DNA of 64,000 nucleotides from Synechococcus sp. CCY 0621 (GTDB taxonomy: Bacteria; Cyanobacteriota; Cyanobacteriia; PCC-6307; Cyanobiaceae). The notes beneath the pieces were generated by a model. It worked only from the letters and a program-made list of their open reading frames with translations, had not been told where the DNA came from and ran no database searches. Where the stretch lies: positions 1-64,000 of the forward strand of contig NZ_JAFKRH010000038.1 of assembly GCF_019038465.1 (NCBI RefSeq). The letters run 5' to 3'. The translations under genes were made by a program, and so were the position numbers. This document shows, piece by piece, positions 54,003 to 61,888 of the stretch. Every line of letters begins with the position of its first letter. The stretch's first letter is position 1.

Positions 54003-54030
54003 AAGCCCCGGCCCAGCCGGGGCTTTTTTT
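54003..54030 (+). terminator. Rho-independent terminator after petJ
   Basis: AAGCCCCGG (54003-54011), loop CCCAG, CCGGGGCTT (54017-54025), then a run of seven T to 54030. The nine-pair GC-rich stem and T run are classical. On the opposite strand it could also serve the converging gene at 54062. Confidence 0.92.
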
Positions 54031-54061
54031 GTGGCCACCGCCCAAGGCCGGCCATCAGGGC

Positions 54062-54268
54062 TCAGAGCTCGGCCCGGCAGGCGGCCAGCACCGCCAGGTA
54101 GAGGTCCTCGGGAACGTCTCTGATGTCGTACTCGGAGGGCAACATGCCGTGGACGTGGCGGTGCACGACCCGCCAGCAGTCGCGCTCCGGTTCAAAGGCG
54201 CCACCGAGGGCCTGGGATTCGGCGGCCAGCTGGGCCACCAGGGCCTGGTCGTCGGCGGCGGAGGGCAT
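54062..54268 (-). CDS. Small conserved hypothetical protein
   Basis: A 68-residue soluble acidic protein. The ATG at 54268 is chosen since it begins a coherent frame (MPSAADDQALVAQLAAESQA); earlier residues of the longer frame lie antisense to the secreted gene at 54297. The core has FEPERDCWRVVHRHVHGMLP and YDIRDVPEDLYLAVLAAC. It converges with petJ. No family is known to me. Confidence 0.55.
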   Translation of the reverse strand: MPSAADDQALVAQLAAESQALGGAFEPERDCWRVVHRHVHGMLPSEYDIRDVPEDLYLAVLAACRAEL

Positions 54269-54296
54269 GGGTGACGAACGGGCTGGAGAAGCGAGA

Positions 54297-54671
54297 ATGG
54301 GGTTCAGCCGCGACCCCATCATGGCGATCCACCCCTCCGCCGAGCTGCTGGCGGTCCTGCTGGCCGGCGTGATTCCCCTGGCCATGCCTCTGGCGGCGCA
54401 GCCGGCCCTGGCCCAGGCGGTGACGCCCAACCAACCGCTGGCGATCGAGGCCAGCCCGGGGCTGCCGCCGCCGGCCTGCAAATTGGTAGTGCCCAGGAGC
54501 GAGGCGGTGCTGCAGCCCCTGCGGATCCATCCGGCCCAGGTGGCCCAGAAGAACAGTTTTGGCTGCCTGTCGGCGGCGGATGCCTTCTATGGCCGCGACG
54601 GTTGCCCCAGCCAGCTGTGCGGCCAGAAGCACGGCTACCAGGTGCCCCTGCCGGCACAGAACGGGCGGTAG
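54297..54671 (+). CDS. Exported hypothetical protein
   Basis: A 124-residue protein. The ATG at 54297 follows GGAG by a good spacing; a second ATG at 54321 is possible. A signal sequence runs over about residues 9-40 (AELLAVLLAGVIPLAMPLAA, cleavage near ALAQA). The mature part contains PACKLVV, FGCLSAADAF, DGCPSQLCGQKHG: four cysteines, probably two disulfides. No family recognised. Divergent from the 54062 gene. Confidence 0.5.
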   Translation: MGFSRDPIMAIHPSAELLAVLLAGVIPLAMPLAAQPALAQAVTPNQPLAIEASPGLPPPACKLVVPRSEAVLQPLRIHPAQVAQKNSFGCLSAADAFYGRDGCPSQLCGQKHGYQVPLPAQNGR

Positions 54672-54761
54672 GCCTCCCCCGGCGGTTCGGTCCTCCCACT
54701 CGGACAATTCCGAAGCCATTCATACGGTTGCTGCATTGCCAGCCCCAGGGAGATTCCAACC

Positions 54762-57392
54762 ATGCATCCCACCGCCGAACTGTTCACCGAGAAGGCCTGG
54801 GGCGCCGTCGTGGCCTCCCAGCAGCTGGCCCAGCAGAAGCGCCAGCAGCAGATGGAGAGCGAGCACCTGTTCGCCGCCCTGCTGGCCCAGCAGGACCTGG
54901 CCAGCCGGATCCTGGAGAAGGCCGGCGTGGATCTGGGGGTGCTGAACCAGAAGCTGGAGGCCTTCATCGCCAGCCAGCCCAGCCTGGCCGCCGCCCCCGA
55001 CAACGTCTACCTGGGCAAGGGGCTCAATGCGGTGCTGGATCGGGCCGATGGGCTCAAGAAGGAGTTCGACGACAGCTTCATCGCCGTGGAGCACCTGGTG
55101 CTGGCCCTGGCCGGCGATGAGCGCTGCGGCCGCCAGCTGCTCTCGCAGGCGGGCGCCGATGGGGCCAGGATCAAGGAGGCCGTTCAGGCCGTGCGAGGCA
55201 GCCAACGCGTGACCGACCAGAACCCGGAGGGCACCTATGAGTCGCTCGAGAAATACGGCCGCGACCTCACCGCCGCCGCCCGCGACGGCAAGCTCGATCC
55301 GGTGATCGGCCGCGACGAGGAGATCCGCCGCACCGTGCAGATCCTGTCGCGCCGCACCAAGAACAACCCGGTGCTGATCGGTGAGCCCGGCGTCGGCAAG
55401 ACAGCCATCGTGGAAGGGCTGGCGCAGAGGATCGTCAATGGCGATGTGCCCACGGCGCTGCAGAACCGCCAGCTGATCGCCCTCGACATGGGCGCCCTGA
55501 TCGCCGGCGCCAAGTACCGCGGCGAATTCGAGGAGCGGCTCAAGGCCGTGCTCAAGGAGGTCACCTCCAGCGAGGGGCAGATCGTGCTGTTCATCGACGA
55601 GATCCACACGGTGGTGGGGGCTGGCGCCACCGGCGGTGCCATGGACGCCAGCAACCTGCTCAAACCGATGCTGGCCCGCGGTGAGCTGCGCTGCATCGGC
55701 GCCACCACCCTCGATGAGCACCGCCAGCACATCGAGAAGGATCCGGCCCTGGAGCGCCGCTTCCAGCAGGTGTTCGTCGACCAGCCGACGGTGGAGGACA
55801 CGATCTCGATCCTGCGCGGCCTGAAGGAGCGCTACGAGGTGCACCACGGCGTGCGCATCGCCGACAACGCCCTGGTGGCGGCGGCGGTGCTGAGCAGCCG
55901 CTACATCGCCGATCGCTTCCTGCCCGACAAGGCCATCGACCTGATGGATGAATCGGCGGCGCGCCTGAAGATGGAGATCACCTCCAAGCCGGAGGAGATC
56001 GACGAGCTCGACCGCCGCATCCTGCAGCTGGAGATGGAGAAGCTGTCCCTGGGGCGCGAATCGGATCCGGCCAGTCGCGACCGGCTCGAGAAGCTCGAAA
56101 AGGAACTGGCCGACCTGGGCGAGCAGCAGAGCAGCCTCAATGCCCAGTGGCAGAAGGAGAAGGGCTCGATCGATGAACTCTCCGCCCTGAAAGAAGAGAT
56201 CGAGCAGGTGCAGCTGCAGGTGGAGCAGGCCAAGCGCCAGTACGACCTCAACAAGGCCGCCGAACTGGAGTACGGCACCCTGGCGGGGCTGAACAAGAAA
56301 CTGGCCGCCCGCACCGAGGAGCTCAGCGCCCATGCCGGCGAGAAGAACCTGCTGCGCGAAGAAGTCACCGAGGACGACATCGCCGAGGTGATCGCCAAGT
56401 GGACCGGCATTCCGGTGAGCAAGCTGGTGCAGAGCGAGATGGAGAAACTGCTGCATCTCGAGGACGAGCTGCACACGCGGGTGATCGGCCAGGACCAGGC
56501 CGTGACGGCGGTGGCCGATGCCATCCAGCGCTCACGGGCCGGCCTGTCGGACCCCAACCGCCCGATCGCCAGCTTCCTGTTCCTCGGCCCCACCGGCGTG
56601 GGCAAGACCGAGCTGTCCAAGGCCCTGGCTTCGCAGCTGTTCGACAGCGAAGAGGCGATGGTGCGCATCGACATGAGCGAGTACATGGAGAAGCACGCCG
56701 TGTCCCGGCTGATCGGAGCGCCTCCTGGGTATGTGGGCTACGAGGAGGGCGGCCAGCTCACCGAAGCGGTGCGGCGGCGCCCCTACGCGGTGATCCTGTT
56801 CGACGAGGTGGAGAAAGCCCACCCCGATGTGTTCAACGTGATGCTGCAGATCCTCGATGACGGCCGCGTCACCGATGGCCAGGGCCGCACGGTGGATTTC
56901 ACCAACACGGTGCTGATTCTCACCAGCAACATCGGCAGCGCTTCGATCCTCGATCTGGCCGGCGATCCGGCCCGCTACGGCGAGATGGAGAAGCGGGTCA
57001 ATGAGGCGCTGCGGGGCCACTTCCGCCCCGAATTCCTCAACCGTCTGGATGAATCGATCATCTTCCGCAGCCTGCGAGAAGACGAACTGCGCCAGATCGT
57101 GGCCCTGCAGGTGCAGCGGCTGACCCGGCGCCTCGAGGAGCGCAAGCTGGCCCTGCGGGTGAACAGCGACGCCCTCGACTGGCTGGCCGCCGTCGGCTAC
57201 GACCCGGTGTACGGGGCCCGGCCGCTGAAGCGGGCGATCCAGCGGGAACTGGAGACGCCGATCGCCAAGGCGATCCTGGCGGGCACCTTCCCCGCCGGCA
57301 GCACGATCGCGGTGGATGTGGAGCTGGAGCGGCTGCGCTTCCGCCAGGCCGAACCGGCCGAGATCCAGGCGGTGGCACCGGCGCTGGTGTGA
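54762..57392 (+). CDS. clpB: ATP-dependent disaggregase ClpB
   Basis: An 876-residue Hsp100 chaperone. N domain residues 1-150, first AAA+ with Walker [13 protein letters not shown] at about 207, middle coiled-coil domain about 410-530 ([16 protein letters not shown]), second AAA+ with [14 protein letters not shown] at about 608 and conserved [19 protein letters not shown] drives threading of aggregated proteins with DnaK. SD AGGGAG precedes the ATG. No heat-shock promoter element was recognised. Length and motifs are normal. Confidence 0.96.
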   Translation: MHPTAELFTEKAWGAVVASQQLAQQKRQQQMESEHLFAALLAQQDLASRILEKAGVDLGVLNQKLEAFIASQPSLAAAPDNVYLGKGLNAVLDRADGLKKEFDDSFIAVEHLVLALAGDERCGRQLLSQAGADGARIKEAVQAVRGSQRVTDQNPEGTYESLEKYGRDLTAAARDGKLDPVIGRDEEIRRTVQILSRRTKNNPVLIGEPGVGKTAIVEGLAQRIVNGDVPTALQNRQLIALDMGALIAGAKYRGEFEERLKAVLKEVTSSEGQIVLFIDEIHTVVGAGATGGAMDASNLLKPMLARGELRCIGATTLDEHRQHIEKDPALERRFQQVFVDQPTVEDTISILRGLKERYEVHHGVRIADNALVAAAVLSSRYIADRFLPDKAIDLMDESAARLKMEITSKPEEIDELDRRILQLEMEKLSLGRESDPASRDRLEKLEKELADLGEQQSSLNAQWQKEKGSIDELSALKEEIEQVQLQVEQAKRQYDLNKAAELEYGTLAGLNKKLAARTEELSAHAGEKNLLREEVTEDDIAEVIAKWTGIPVSKLVQSEMEKLLHLEDELHTRVIGQDQAVTAVADAIQRSRAGLSDPNRPIASFLFLGPTGVGKTELSKALASQLFDSEEAMVRIDMSEYMEKHAVSRLIGAPPGYVGYEEGGQLTEAVRRRPYAVILFDEVEKAHPDVFNVMLQILDDGRVTDGQGRTVDFTNTVLILTSNIGSASILDLAGDPARYGEMEKRVNEALRGHFRPEFLNRLDESIIFRSLREDELRQIVALQVQRLTRRLEERKLALRVNSDALDWLAAVGYDPVYGARPLKRAIQRELETPIAKAILAGTFPAGSTIAVDVELERLRFRQAEPAEIQAVAPALV

Positions 57393-57423
57393 TCCCTGCG
57401 CCGGCGCGGGACGGGCCAGCCCG

Positions 57424-57654
57424 TTACCAGAACGTGCGGCAGGGGAAGGCCAGCATCCGGTCAAATGGATCTCTGTGCGGTTGAAGGAAGGCCCCGGCTC
57501 GCAGCGCATGGGCGTCTGCCAACTCCGGCAACTTGCCACTGTGGTGTTTGATGCTCAGCTCCCAGACCGTGGTGGAGCTCACCCAGAGGCGGGACGCCGG
57601 ATCTTGCAGCAGCGCCAGCACGTAGCTGGGGTCAGGGCCGCAGCGCCCCGCCAT
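57424..57654 (-). pseudogene. Shortened PIN-domain (VapC-like) toxin gene
   Basis: The frame encodes ALLQDPASRLWVSSTTVWEL, SIKHHSGKLPELADA, HALRAGAFLQPHRDPFDRML and FPCRTFW, each a match to VapC PIN toxins. The N-terminal strand with the first catalytic aspartate (the LDTHxxLW region) is missing, and the middle and end are joined with deletions. So the RNase is probably inactive. It lies immediately after its antitoxin on the same strand. Confidence 0.7.
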
Positions 57655-57904
57655 CCCAAAGGGCCAGGTCGTCGTGATCGAGGGGCCGCAACAGCCCCTC
57701 GGGATCGGCCAGCGGAGTGCCGCTGCGCAGCCGACCGGGGAGGCGCGGCGGCGGCGTGGGCTCCAGGGGCATCAACCGCGCCCAGGGCTTGCCGGCCTTG
57801 GCCACCACGATCGTTTCACCGTCATGGGCGGCATCGATCAAGCGCGACAGCTGGGTCTTGGCTTCGTGGACGTTGACCAGCCGCGGCGGAGATGGTGCGT
57901 CCAT
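57632..57904 (-). CDS. Phd/YefM-type antitoxin
   Basis: A 90-residue antitoxin. The N-terminal part reads VNVHEAKTQLSRLIDAAHDG, ETIVVAKAGKPWARLMPLE, the YefM/Phd DNA-binding fold. The C-terminus (LRPLDHDDLALWDGGALRP) is the toxin-binding tail. It overlaps the toxin start, the usual TA order, and probably represses its own promoter. The partner toxin is damaged, so the antitoxin may be a leftover. Confidence 0.75.
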   Translation of the reverse strand: MDAPSPPRLVNVHEAKTQLSRLIDAAHDGETIVVAKAGKPWARLMPLEPTPPPRLPGRLRSGTPLADPEGLLRPLDHDDLALWDGGALRP

Positions 57905-58076
57905 GGGGCGATGCTTAGGCCATGACTAAGGAAGATTCTGGTTCCGTTTGGACCACCGTGGCAAGGAAATGGCGAGCTCCCCTATGGCGCTGGCGTGACG
58001 GGCCGGGAGCCTGTGTCGGTTGCTACCAGGCTCCCGGTCGGTTTCGAGGGATTCTGGGGCGTGGCTTGCAGGTCTG

Positions 58077-58556
58077 ATGGCTGATTCGGGATCTGCCGGG
58101 GGTGGGGTCGACGTCAGAGACATCAAAGCCAACGACGACGCCACGCCCCCTCGCCGCAGGGGGCGGGCCAAGCGGCGTGATCTGCGTTGTCCGGTGCACG
58201 CGGAGACCAGCATGGTGGGCACGGGGCGGAAGTATTTCCTGCACCTGCTCACCACCGAGGAACTGAAGCAGCGGGGCCTGAGCCACAAGCGGGCCCAGCT
58301 GGTGATCCAGGCCTATCCGGTGCTGGTGCTCAGCAACGAGTGGCTGGAGCAGCTGTGGTGCCCGGAGTGCGGGCAGAGCCACTGGTGCCACATCACCCGC
58401 CACGAGCGCCACGCGCACACGGTGCGCTGGGCGTCACGGGAGCTGTGGCAGCAGGTGGCTCACGTCGATCCGATGGTGGCCAACCCGAGCGTGAGTGAAT
58501 TCAGCCGCCGGGTGGCGGGTCGGGGGGATTCCAGCCGCCGCTACTGGGACAACTGA
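58077..58556 (+). CDS. Conserved hypothetical protein with Cys/His motif
   Basis: A 159-residue soluble protein. The start at 58077 gives MADSGSAGGGVDVRDIKAND, then a basic region (RRRGRAKRRD). The core, about residues 38-120, has RCPVHAETSM, SHKRAQLVIQAYP, LSNEWLEQLWCPECGQSHWC, then ITRHERHAHTVRW. The CPxC and CPECGxxxWC elements suggest a small zinc site. I know similar proteins from cyanobacteria, but no function. Its end overlaps the phosphatase gene by 16 bases (convergent). Confidence 0.6.
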   Translation: MADSGSAGGGVDVRDIKANDDATPPRRRGRAKRRDLRCPVHAETSMVGTGRKYFLHLLTTEELKQRGLSHKRAQLVIQAYPVLVLSNEWLEQLWCPECGQSHWCHITRHERHAHTVRWASRELWQQVAHVDPMVANPSVSEFSRRVAGRGDSSRRYWDN

Positions 58557-59014
58557 TCCAGCAGGCTGAGCTGGCCGGGCAGGGGCATGGTGCCGGGGTG
58601 CACCTGCATCAGGTAGTCGAGGGCCTGGAGGCGGCTGAGGCGACGGCGACGCTTCAGCCAGGCCAGGCAGAGCAGGGGCGAGCGCTCCATGGCGGCGATG
58701 CAGTGCACGAACAGGGGGCCGCGCTGCTGCTGCATCTGGATCGCCAGCGCCAGGGCGGCCTCCAGCTCCTCGATGGCGGGGTCACGGCCGCTGCGGTGAT
58801 CGGGCAGGGGGTGGCGACGCCAGAGGAAGCGCTGCTCGAGCCCCGCCAGCAGGGGCCATTCCTCGCTGCTGCAGAGGCTCAGCACGGCGCCGATGCCCTG
58901 CGCTTCGAGCTGGACGAGGTGTTCGGGACTGCGGGGCGCTGGCCCCAGCGCCAGCTCACCACGCAGCACCCAGTCGATGCGGAAGCGGGAGGACGCCTTG
59001 GGCTCAGGTGGCAT
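58541..59014 (-). CDS. Dual-specificity protein phosphatase-like protein
   Basis: A 157-residue phosphatase of the dual-specificity type. The catalytic loop is FVHCIAAMERSPLLCLAWL, matching HCx5R with Cys at about residue 103 and Arg at 109. The general acid region may be in LPDHRSGRDPAIEEL. Such enzymes remove phosphate from tyrosine, serine or other substrates. Located between a hypothetical gene and the polysaccharide export gene, it could act on the BY-kinase system nearby, but that is only a guess. Confidence 0.8.
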   Translation of the reverse strand: MPPEPKASSRFRIDWVLRGELALGPAPRSPEHLVQLEAQGIGAVLSLCSSEEWPLLAGLEQRFLWRRHPLPDHRSGRDPAIEELEAALALAIQMQQQRGPLFVHCIAAMERSPLLCLAWLKRRRRLSRLQALDYLMQVHPGTMPLPGQLSLLDQLSQ

Positions 59015-59031
59015 CGACGCGGCCCGGGGGC

Positions 59032-60168
59032 TCAGTTGTTGTTGTTGTTGTCGGCGAGCCGCAGCAGGGTGAGCACGCTGGCGATGCCGGTGAGCGGGCG
59101 GCCGATGGCATCGACGGCATCGGTGAGCCGGGCGTAGTTGCTGCGGAACACCACCACCACATCGCCATCGCGCAGGGGCGGGTTGAGCTGGGGGGAGGCG
59201 GGCGCGCCGAGGTTGAGGGGCACGGCCATGCGGGTGAGGGTGCCGTTGCGGTTGATGCGGATCAGGTCGACCCGGTCGGTCTTGGCCCGCTGCACGACGC
59301 TGCCACCGGCGGCCAGCACCGCCTGCACGAGGGGGGTGTTGGGCTTCACCGTCACCGGCCCGGGGCGTACCACTTCGCCGATCACATTCACGGTGATTTC
59401 GGGTGGGGCGATGATCGTGGTGGAGAGTTCGCTCAGCTCGATCACCGGCTCGGTGGCGCGGGGGATCATGACGATGTCGCCATCGAAGAGGATCGGGTTC
59501 TGCACCTGGTCGCCTTGCTGGATGAGGGTGAGCAGGTCGACCTTGGCGCGGCGGTAGCGCACCTGGTCGCCGGGGAGGCGGCGGCGCAGCACCACCTCGC
59601 GGAGGTTGGCGTCGCCGGTGACGCCACCGGCCTTCTGGATGGCGTTGACGAGGGTGGGCAGGCCGGTGATCGTCACATCCGAACTGGCGTTGGAGACCTC
59701 CGAGGTGCTGAGGCTGTAGACGCCGGGCCGTTCCACCTCGCCCACCAGGGACACCTGAATGGGCCTGGGGCGCACCAGCTGCAGGTCAAGGTCGGAGCGG
59801 AGCAGTTGCTTGCGGTAGAGCGCCTGCAACCAAAAGGAGGCCTGGGCCAGGGTGAGGCCGCTGAGGCGGACGATGCCGATGTAGGGAACGGTGGCGGTGC
59901 CGTCGCTGATGATCTGGATCGGGCCGGAACGATCCAGGCGGGTGCTGAGGTTGAGGAAGCGCAGCTCCAAGCCGTCGCCGGGCCCGAGGATGTAGGCATC
60001 TTCCTGGGGCACTGCCGGAAGATCCTGACCTGGCTTCAGCTCAGACCGGGATTTTGCTGACGCCGGTGCTGGGCCAGCGGACTGGGCCAGAGCAGAAGCC
60101 GGAAGCAAGCTGTGGGCTCCCAGGACAGCCGCCAAACAAAGACTCCGAAAGCGGGCGGATCGGAGCAT
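59032..60168 (-). CDS. Wza-like polysaccharide export protein with SLBB domains
   Basis: A 378-residue outer-membrane export protein. The ATG at 60168 gives a signal peptide (residues about 1-30). The polysaccharide export domain starts at AYILGPGDGLELRFLNLSTR, followed by two SLBB-type repeats (QVSLVGEVERPGVYSLSTSE and VNVIGEVVRPGPVTVKPNTP). It forms the channel for exopolysaccharide export. The C-terminus ends ADNNNNN, encoded by five GTT triplets read backwards. The tyrosine kinase at 61889 lies in the same locus. Confidence 0.9.
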   Translation of the reverse strand: MLRSARFRSLCLAAVLGAHSLLPASALAQSAGPAPASAKSRSELKPGQDLPAVPQEDAYILGPGDGLELRFLNLSTRLDRSGPIQIISDGTATVPYIGIVRLSGLTLAQASFWLQALYRKQLLRSDLDLQLVRPRPIQVSLVGEVERPGVYSLSTSEVSNASSDVTITGLPTLVNAIQKAGGVTGDANLREVVLRRRLPGDQVRYRRAKVDLLTLIQQGDQVQNPILFDGDIVMIPRATEPVIELSELSTTIIAPPEITVNVIGEVVRPGPVTVKPNTPLVQAVLAAGGSVVQRAKTDRVDLIRINRNGTLTRMAVPLNLGAPASPQLNPPLRDGDVVVVFRSNYARLTDAVDAIGRPLTGIASVLTLLRLADNNNNN

Positions 60169-60232
60169 GCGGAAGACTGGAAGGCCAGGGACCTGAAGGG
60201 CTTGCGCCAAAGTTACCGGCTACGGCAAGCGG

Positions 60233-60565
60233 TCATCGAGGGGCTGGAGCGAAGCGAACCGTGGGGGCCATCACCGAGTTACTGACCGTCGTGGCGCCAC
60301 TGTTGCGCCCAGCATTGCCACGGGAGGGGTTGGGGCCATTGCCGTTGTTGCCACCCTGGAAGGGCCCCTTACCATTGCCATTGCCATTACCCACGCCCTT
60401 GCTCTGGGCCTGGGCGGGGAGGGGAGCCAGGGATTCGAGGACGGCGGCCCCAACAGAAGCACCGAGCGCCAAGGAAAGGCCCGCCACCAATGGCAGCGCT
60501 GAGAGGGTACGGAATTTCACGACAGACCGTAAGGCAATTCTTGTTGTCAATTTAGCATGCAGCAC
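60233..60565 (-). CDS. Small exported Gly/Asn-rich protein
   Basis: A 110-residue exported protein (or 95 from a GTG at 60520, VKFRTLSALPLVAGLSLALG). A signal peptide is followed by a low-complexity part: GNGNGNGKGPFQGGNNGNGP and RGNAGRNSGATTVSN. No family recognised. It lies between the Wza-like protein and a predicted barrel protein, so it may be part of the exopolysaccharide or surface locus. Confidence 0.45.
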   Translation of the reverse strand: MLHAKLTTRIALRSVVKFRTLSALPLVAGLSLALGASVGAAVLESLAPLPAQAQSKGVGNGNGNGKGPFQGGNNGNGPNPSRGNAGRNSGATTVSNSVMAPTVRFAPAPR

Positions 60566-60665
60566 AAGGCCACTCCAATTCTGGAGCCCCCGTTGATGAC
60601 AAGACTACAAAAATGTAGCCTGGGCCACCAATCATCCAACGGGCACTCCTGAACACCACAACGGT

Positions 60666-61700
60666 TCAGAAGAGTCCACGGCGGAAGTTGTCCCCCCAGC
60701 TCACCGTGAACACCCCCACCGTGCCGAAGGGGCTCTGGTTGAAAACATCGGCGGCGAGCAGGTTGATGGCGATGGGCACCTCGCGGAAGGGGGTGTAGGA
60801 GAGGTTGAGGTTGGCGCCGCGGCCGCTGACCCCGGCGGAGAGGCCGACGTTGGGTGTGAGCTCGACGCCGATCGCTCCGAAGGGCGACACGTCGCTGCCC
60901 TCGAAGTTCTCATCGAGGGCAGCGAAGTCGCGGCCGCCCACACCAAGGCTGATCTGCAGCACCTGGTTGAAGCGGAAGTTCGGCTTTCGCAACGGCAGGG
61001 CCACGGTGACCACACCGAAGCCGGTGGCGGAGGGGAGGGTTTCACTGCTGGGGGCCCGCCTGTAGGCATAGACATCGAAGATTCCCCCGGTGACGCTGAC
61101 CTGCAGGCGCGGCTGGTCGATGAGGGTGCGGCCCACCGCCACGTCGAAGGAGCCGTTGGAGTTGAAGTTCTTGAAACTGGCGATGTTCCAGCGCAGCTCC
61201 ACCGCAACAAGCTCCCTCTGATCGCCGAATCCAATGCCGGCGTTGAACGCTGCGTCGAAGTCGCCGTCGCTGAGATCGCGGCCCCCGCCAATACCCGCAC
61301 TGGCCTGAAAGTAGAAGTCACCCCAGTTGGCCACGTAGGCCGAGGGCAGGCCGCCGCCGAGGTTGGGGGGGGAGTAAGGCTCCAGCAGCAGGGCGGCGAG
61401 GTCGTCGGCGGAGAGGGCGGGATCGGTCACCGTCACAGGCTGGGCAGCGGCGGGATCGGTCACCGTCAGAGGTGCGGGTTCGTTGTCGGCCATCCAGACC
61501 AGGCCTTCGGAAACGGGCTCGGGCTCGGGGGCCTGGGCGGCGGGACCGCCAGAGAGGGCGGGCTCGGCCAGAAAGGGATTGCGGGTGGGCGCCAGCGTCG
61601 GCTCCGTCTCCCAGGCGAGCTGGGCGCGGGCGGTGAGCGGCGCCTCGCAGAGCAGCAACGCGATGGCCAGCGGACAACCGCACATGGACTGGCGAACCAT
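60666..61700 (-). CDS. Predicted outer-membrane beta-barrel protein
   Basis: A 344-residue exported protein. A signal peptide covers about residues 1-27 (MVRQSMCGCPLAIALLLCEA, cleavage near ARA). A Pro/Glu-rich segment is followed from about residue 130 by many strands with alternating hydrophobic residues (WGDFYFQASAGIGGG, RELVAVELRWNIASF, VGVFTVSWGDNFRRGLF) that end in a C-terminal phenylalanine, the signature of an outer-membrane barrel. The family is unknown to me. It lies in the polysaccharide export region. Confidence 0.65.
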   Translation of the reverse strand: MVRQSMCGCPLAIALLLCEAPLTARAQLAWETEPTLAPTRNPFLAEPALSGGPAAQAPEPEPVSEGLVWMADNEPAPLTVTDPAAAQPVTVTDPALSADDLAALLLEPYSPPNLGGGLPSAYVANWGDFYFQASAGIGGGRDLSDGDFDAAFNAGIGFGDQRELVAVELRWNIASFKNFNSNGSFDVAVGRTLIDQPRLQVSVTGGIFDVYAYRRAPSSETLPSATGFGVVTVALPLRKPNFRFNQVLQISLGVGGRDFAALDENFEGSDVSPFGAIGVELTPNVGLSAGVSGRGANLNLSYTPFREVPIAINLLAADVFNQSPFGTVGVFTVSWGDNFRRGLF

Positions 61701-61888
61701 GGAACTTCTGCGCGGCTACCCGGTTTCTCTGCGCAGGATGCCAGAACCATCCAGGGGGTAGGGATCGGCGCAGACAGTTCGCTCCGGCGGCAGCATCGAG
61801 AAGCGTGGGGATTATTGGGCAAAAGCGCACCAAAGTTCGCTTGTCAGCGCCCGTAGAGTGACAATCACGCCCAGGACACCAACCCGGA

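Noticed and set aside
54720-56474. A 584-codon minus-strand frame
   Set aside because: Antisense to clpB, without any recognised domain.
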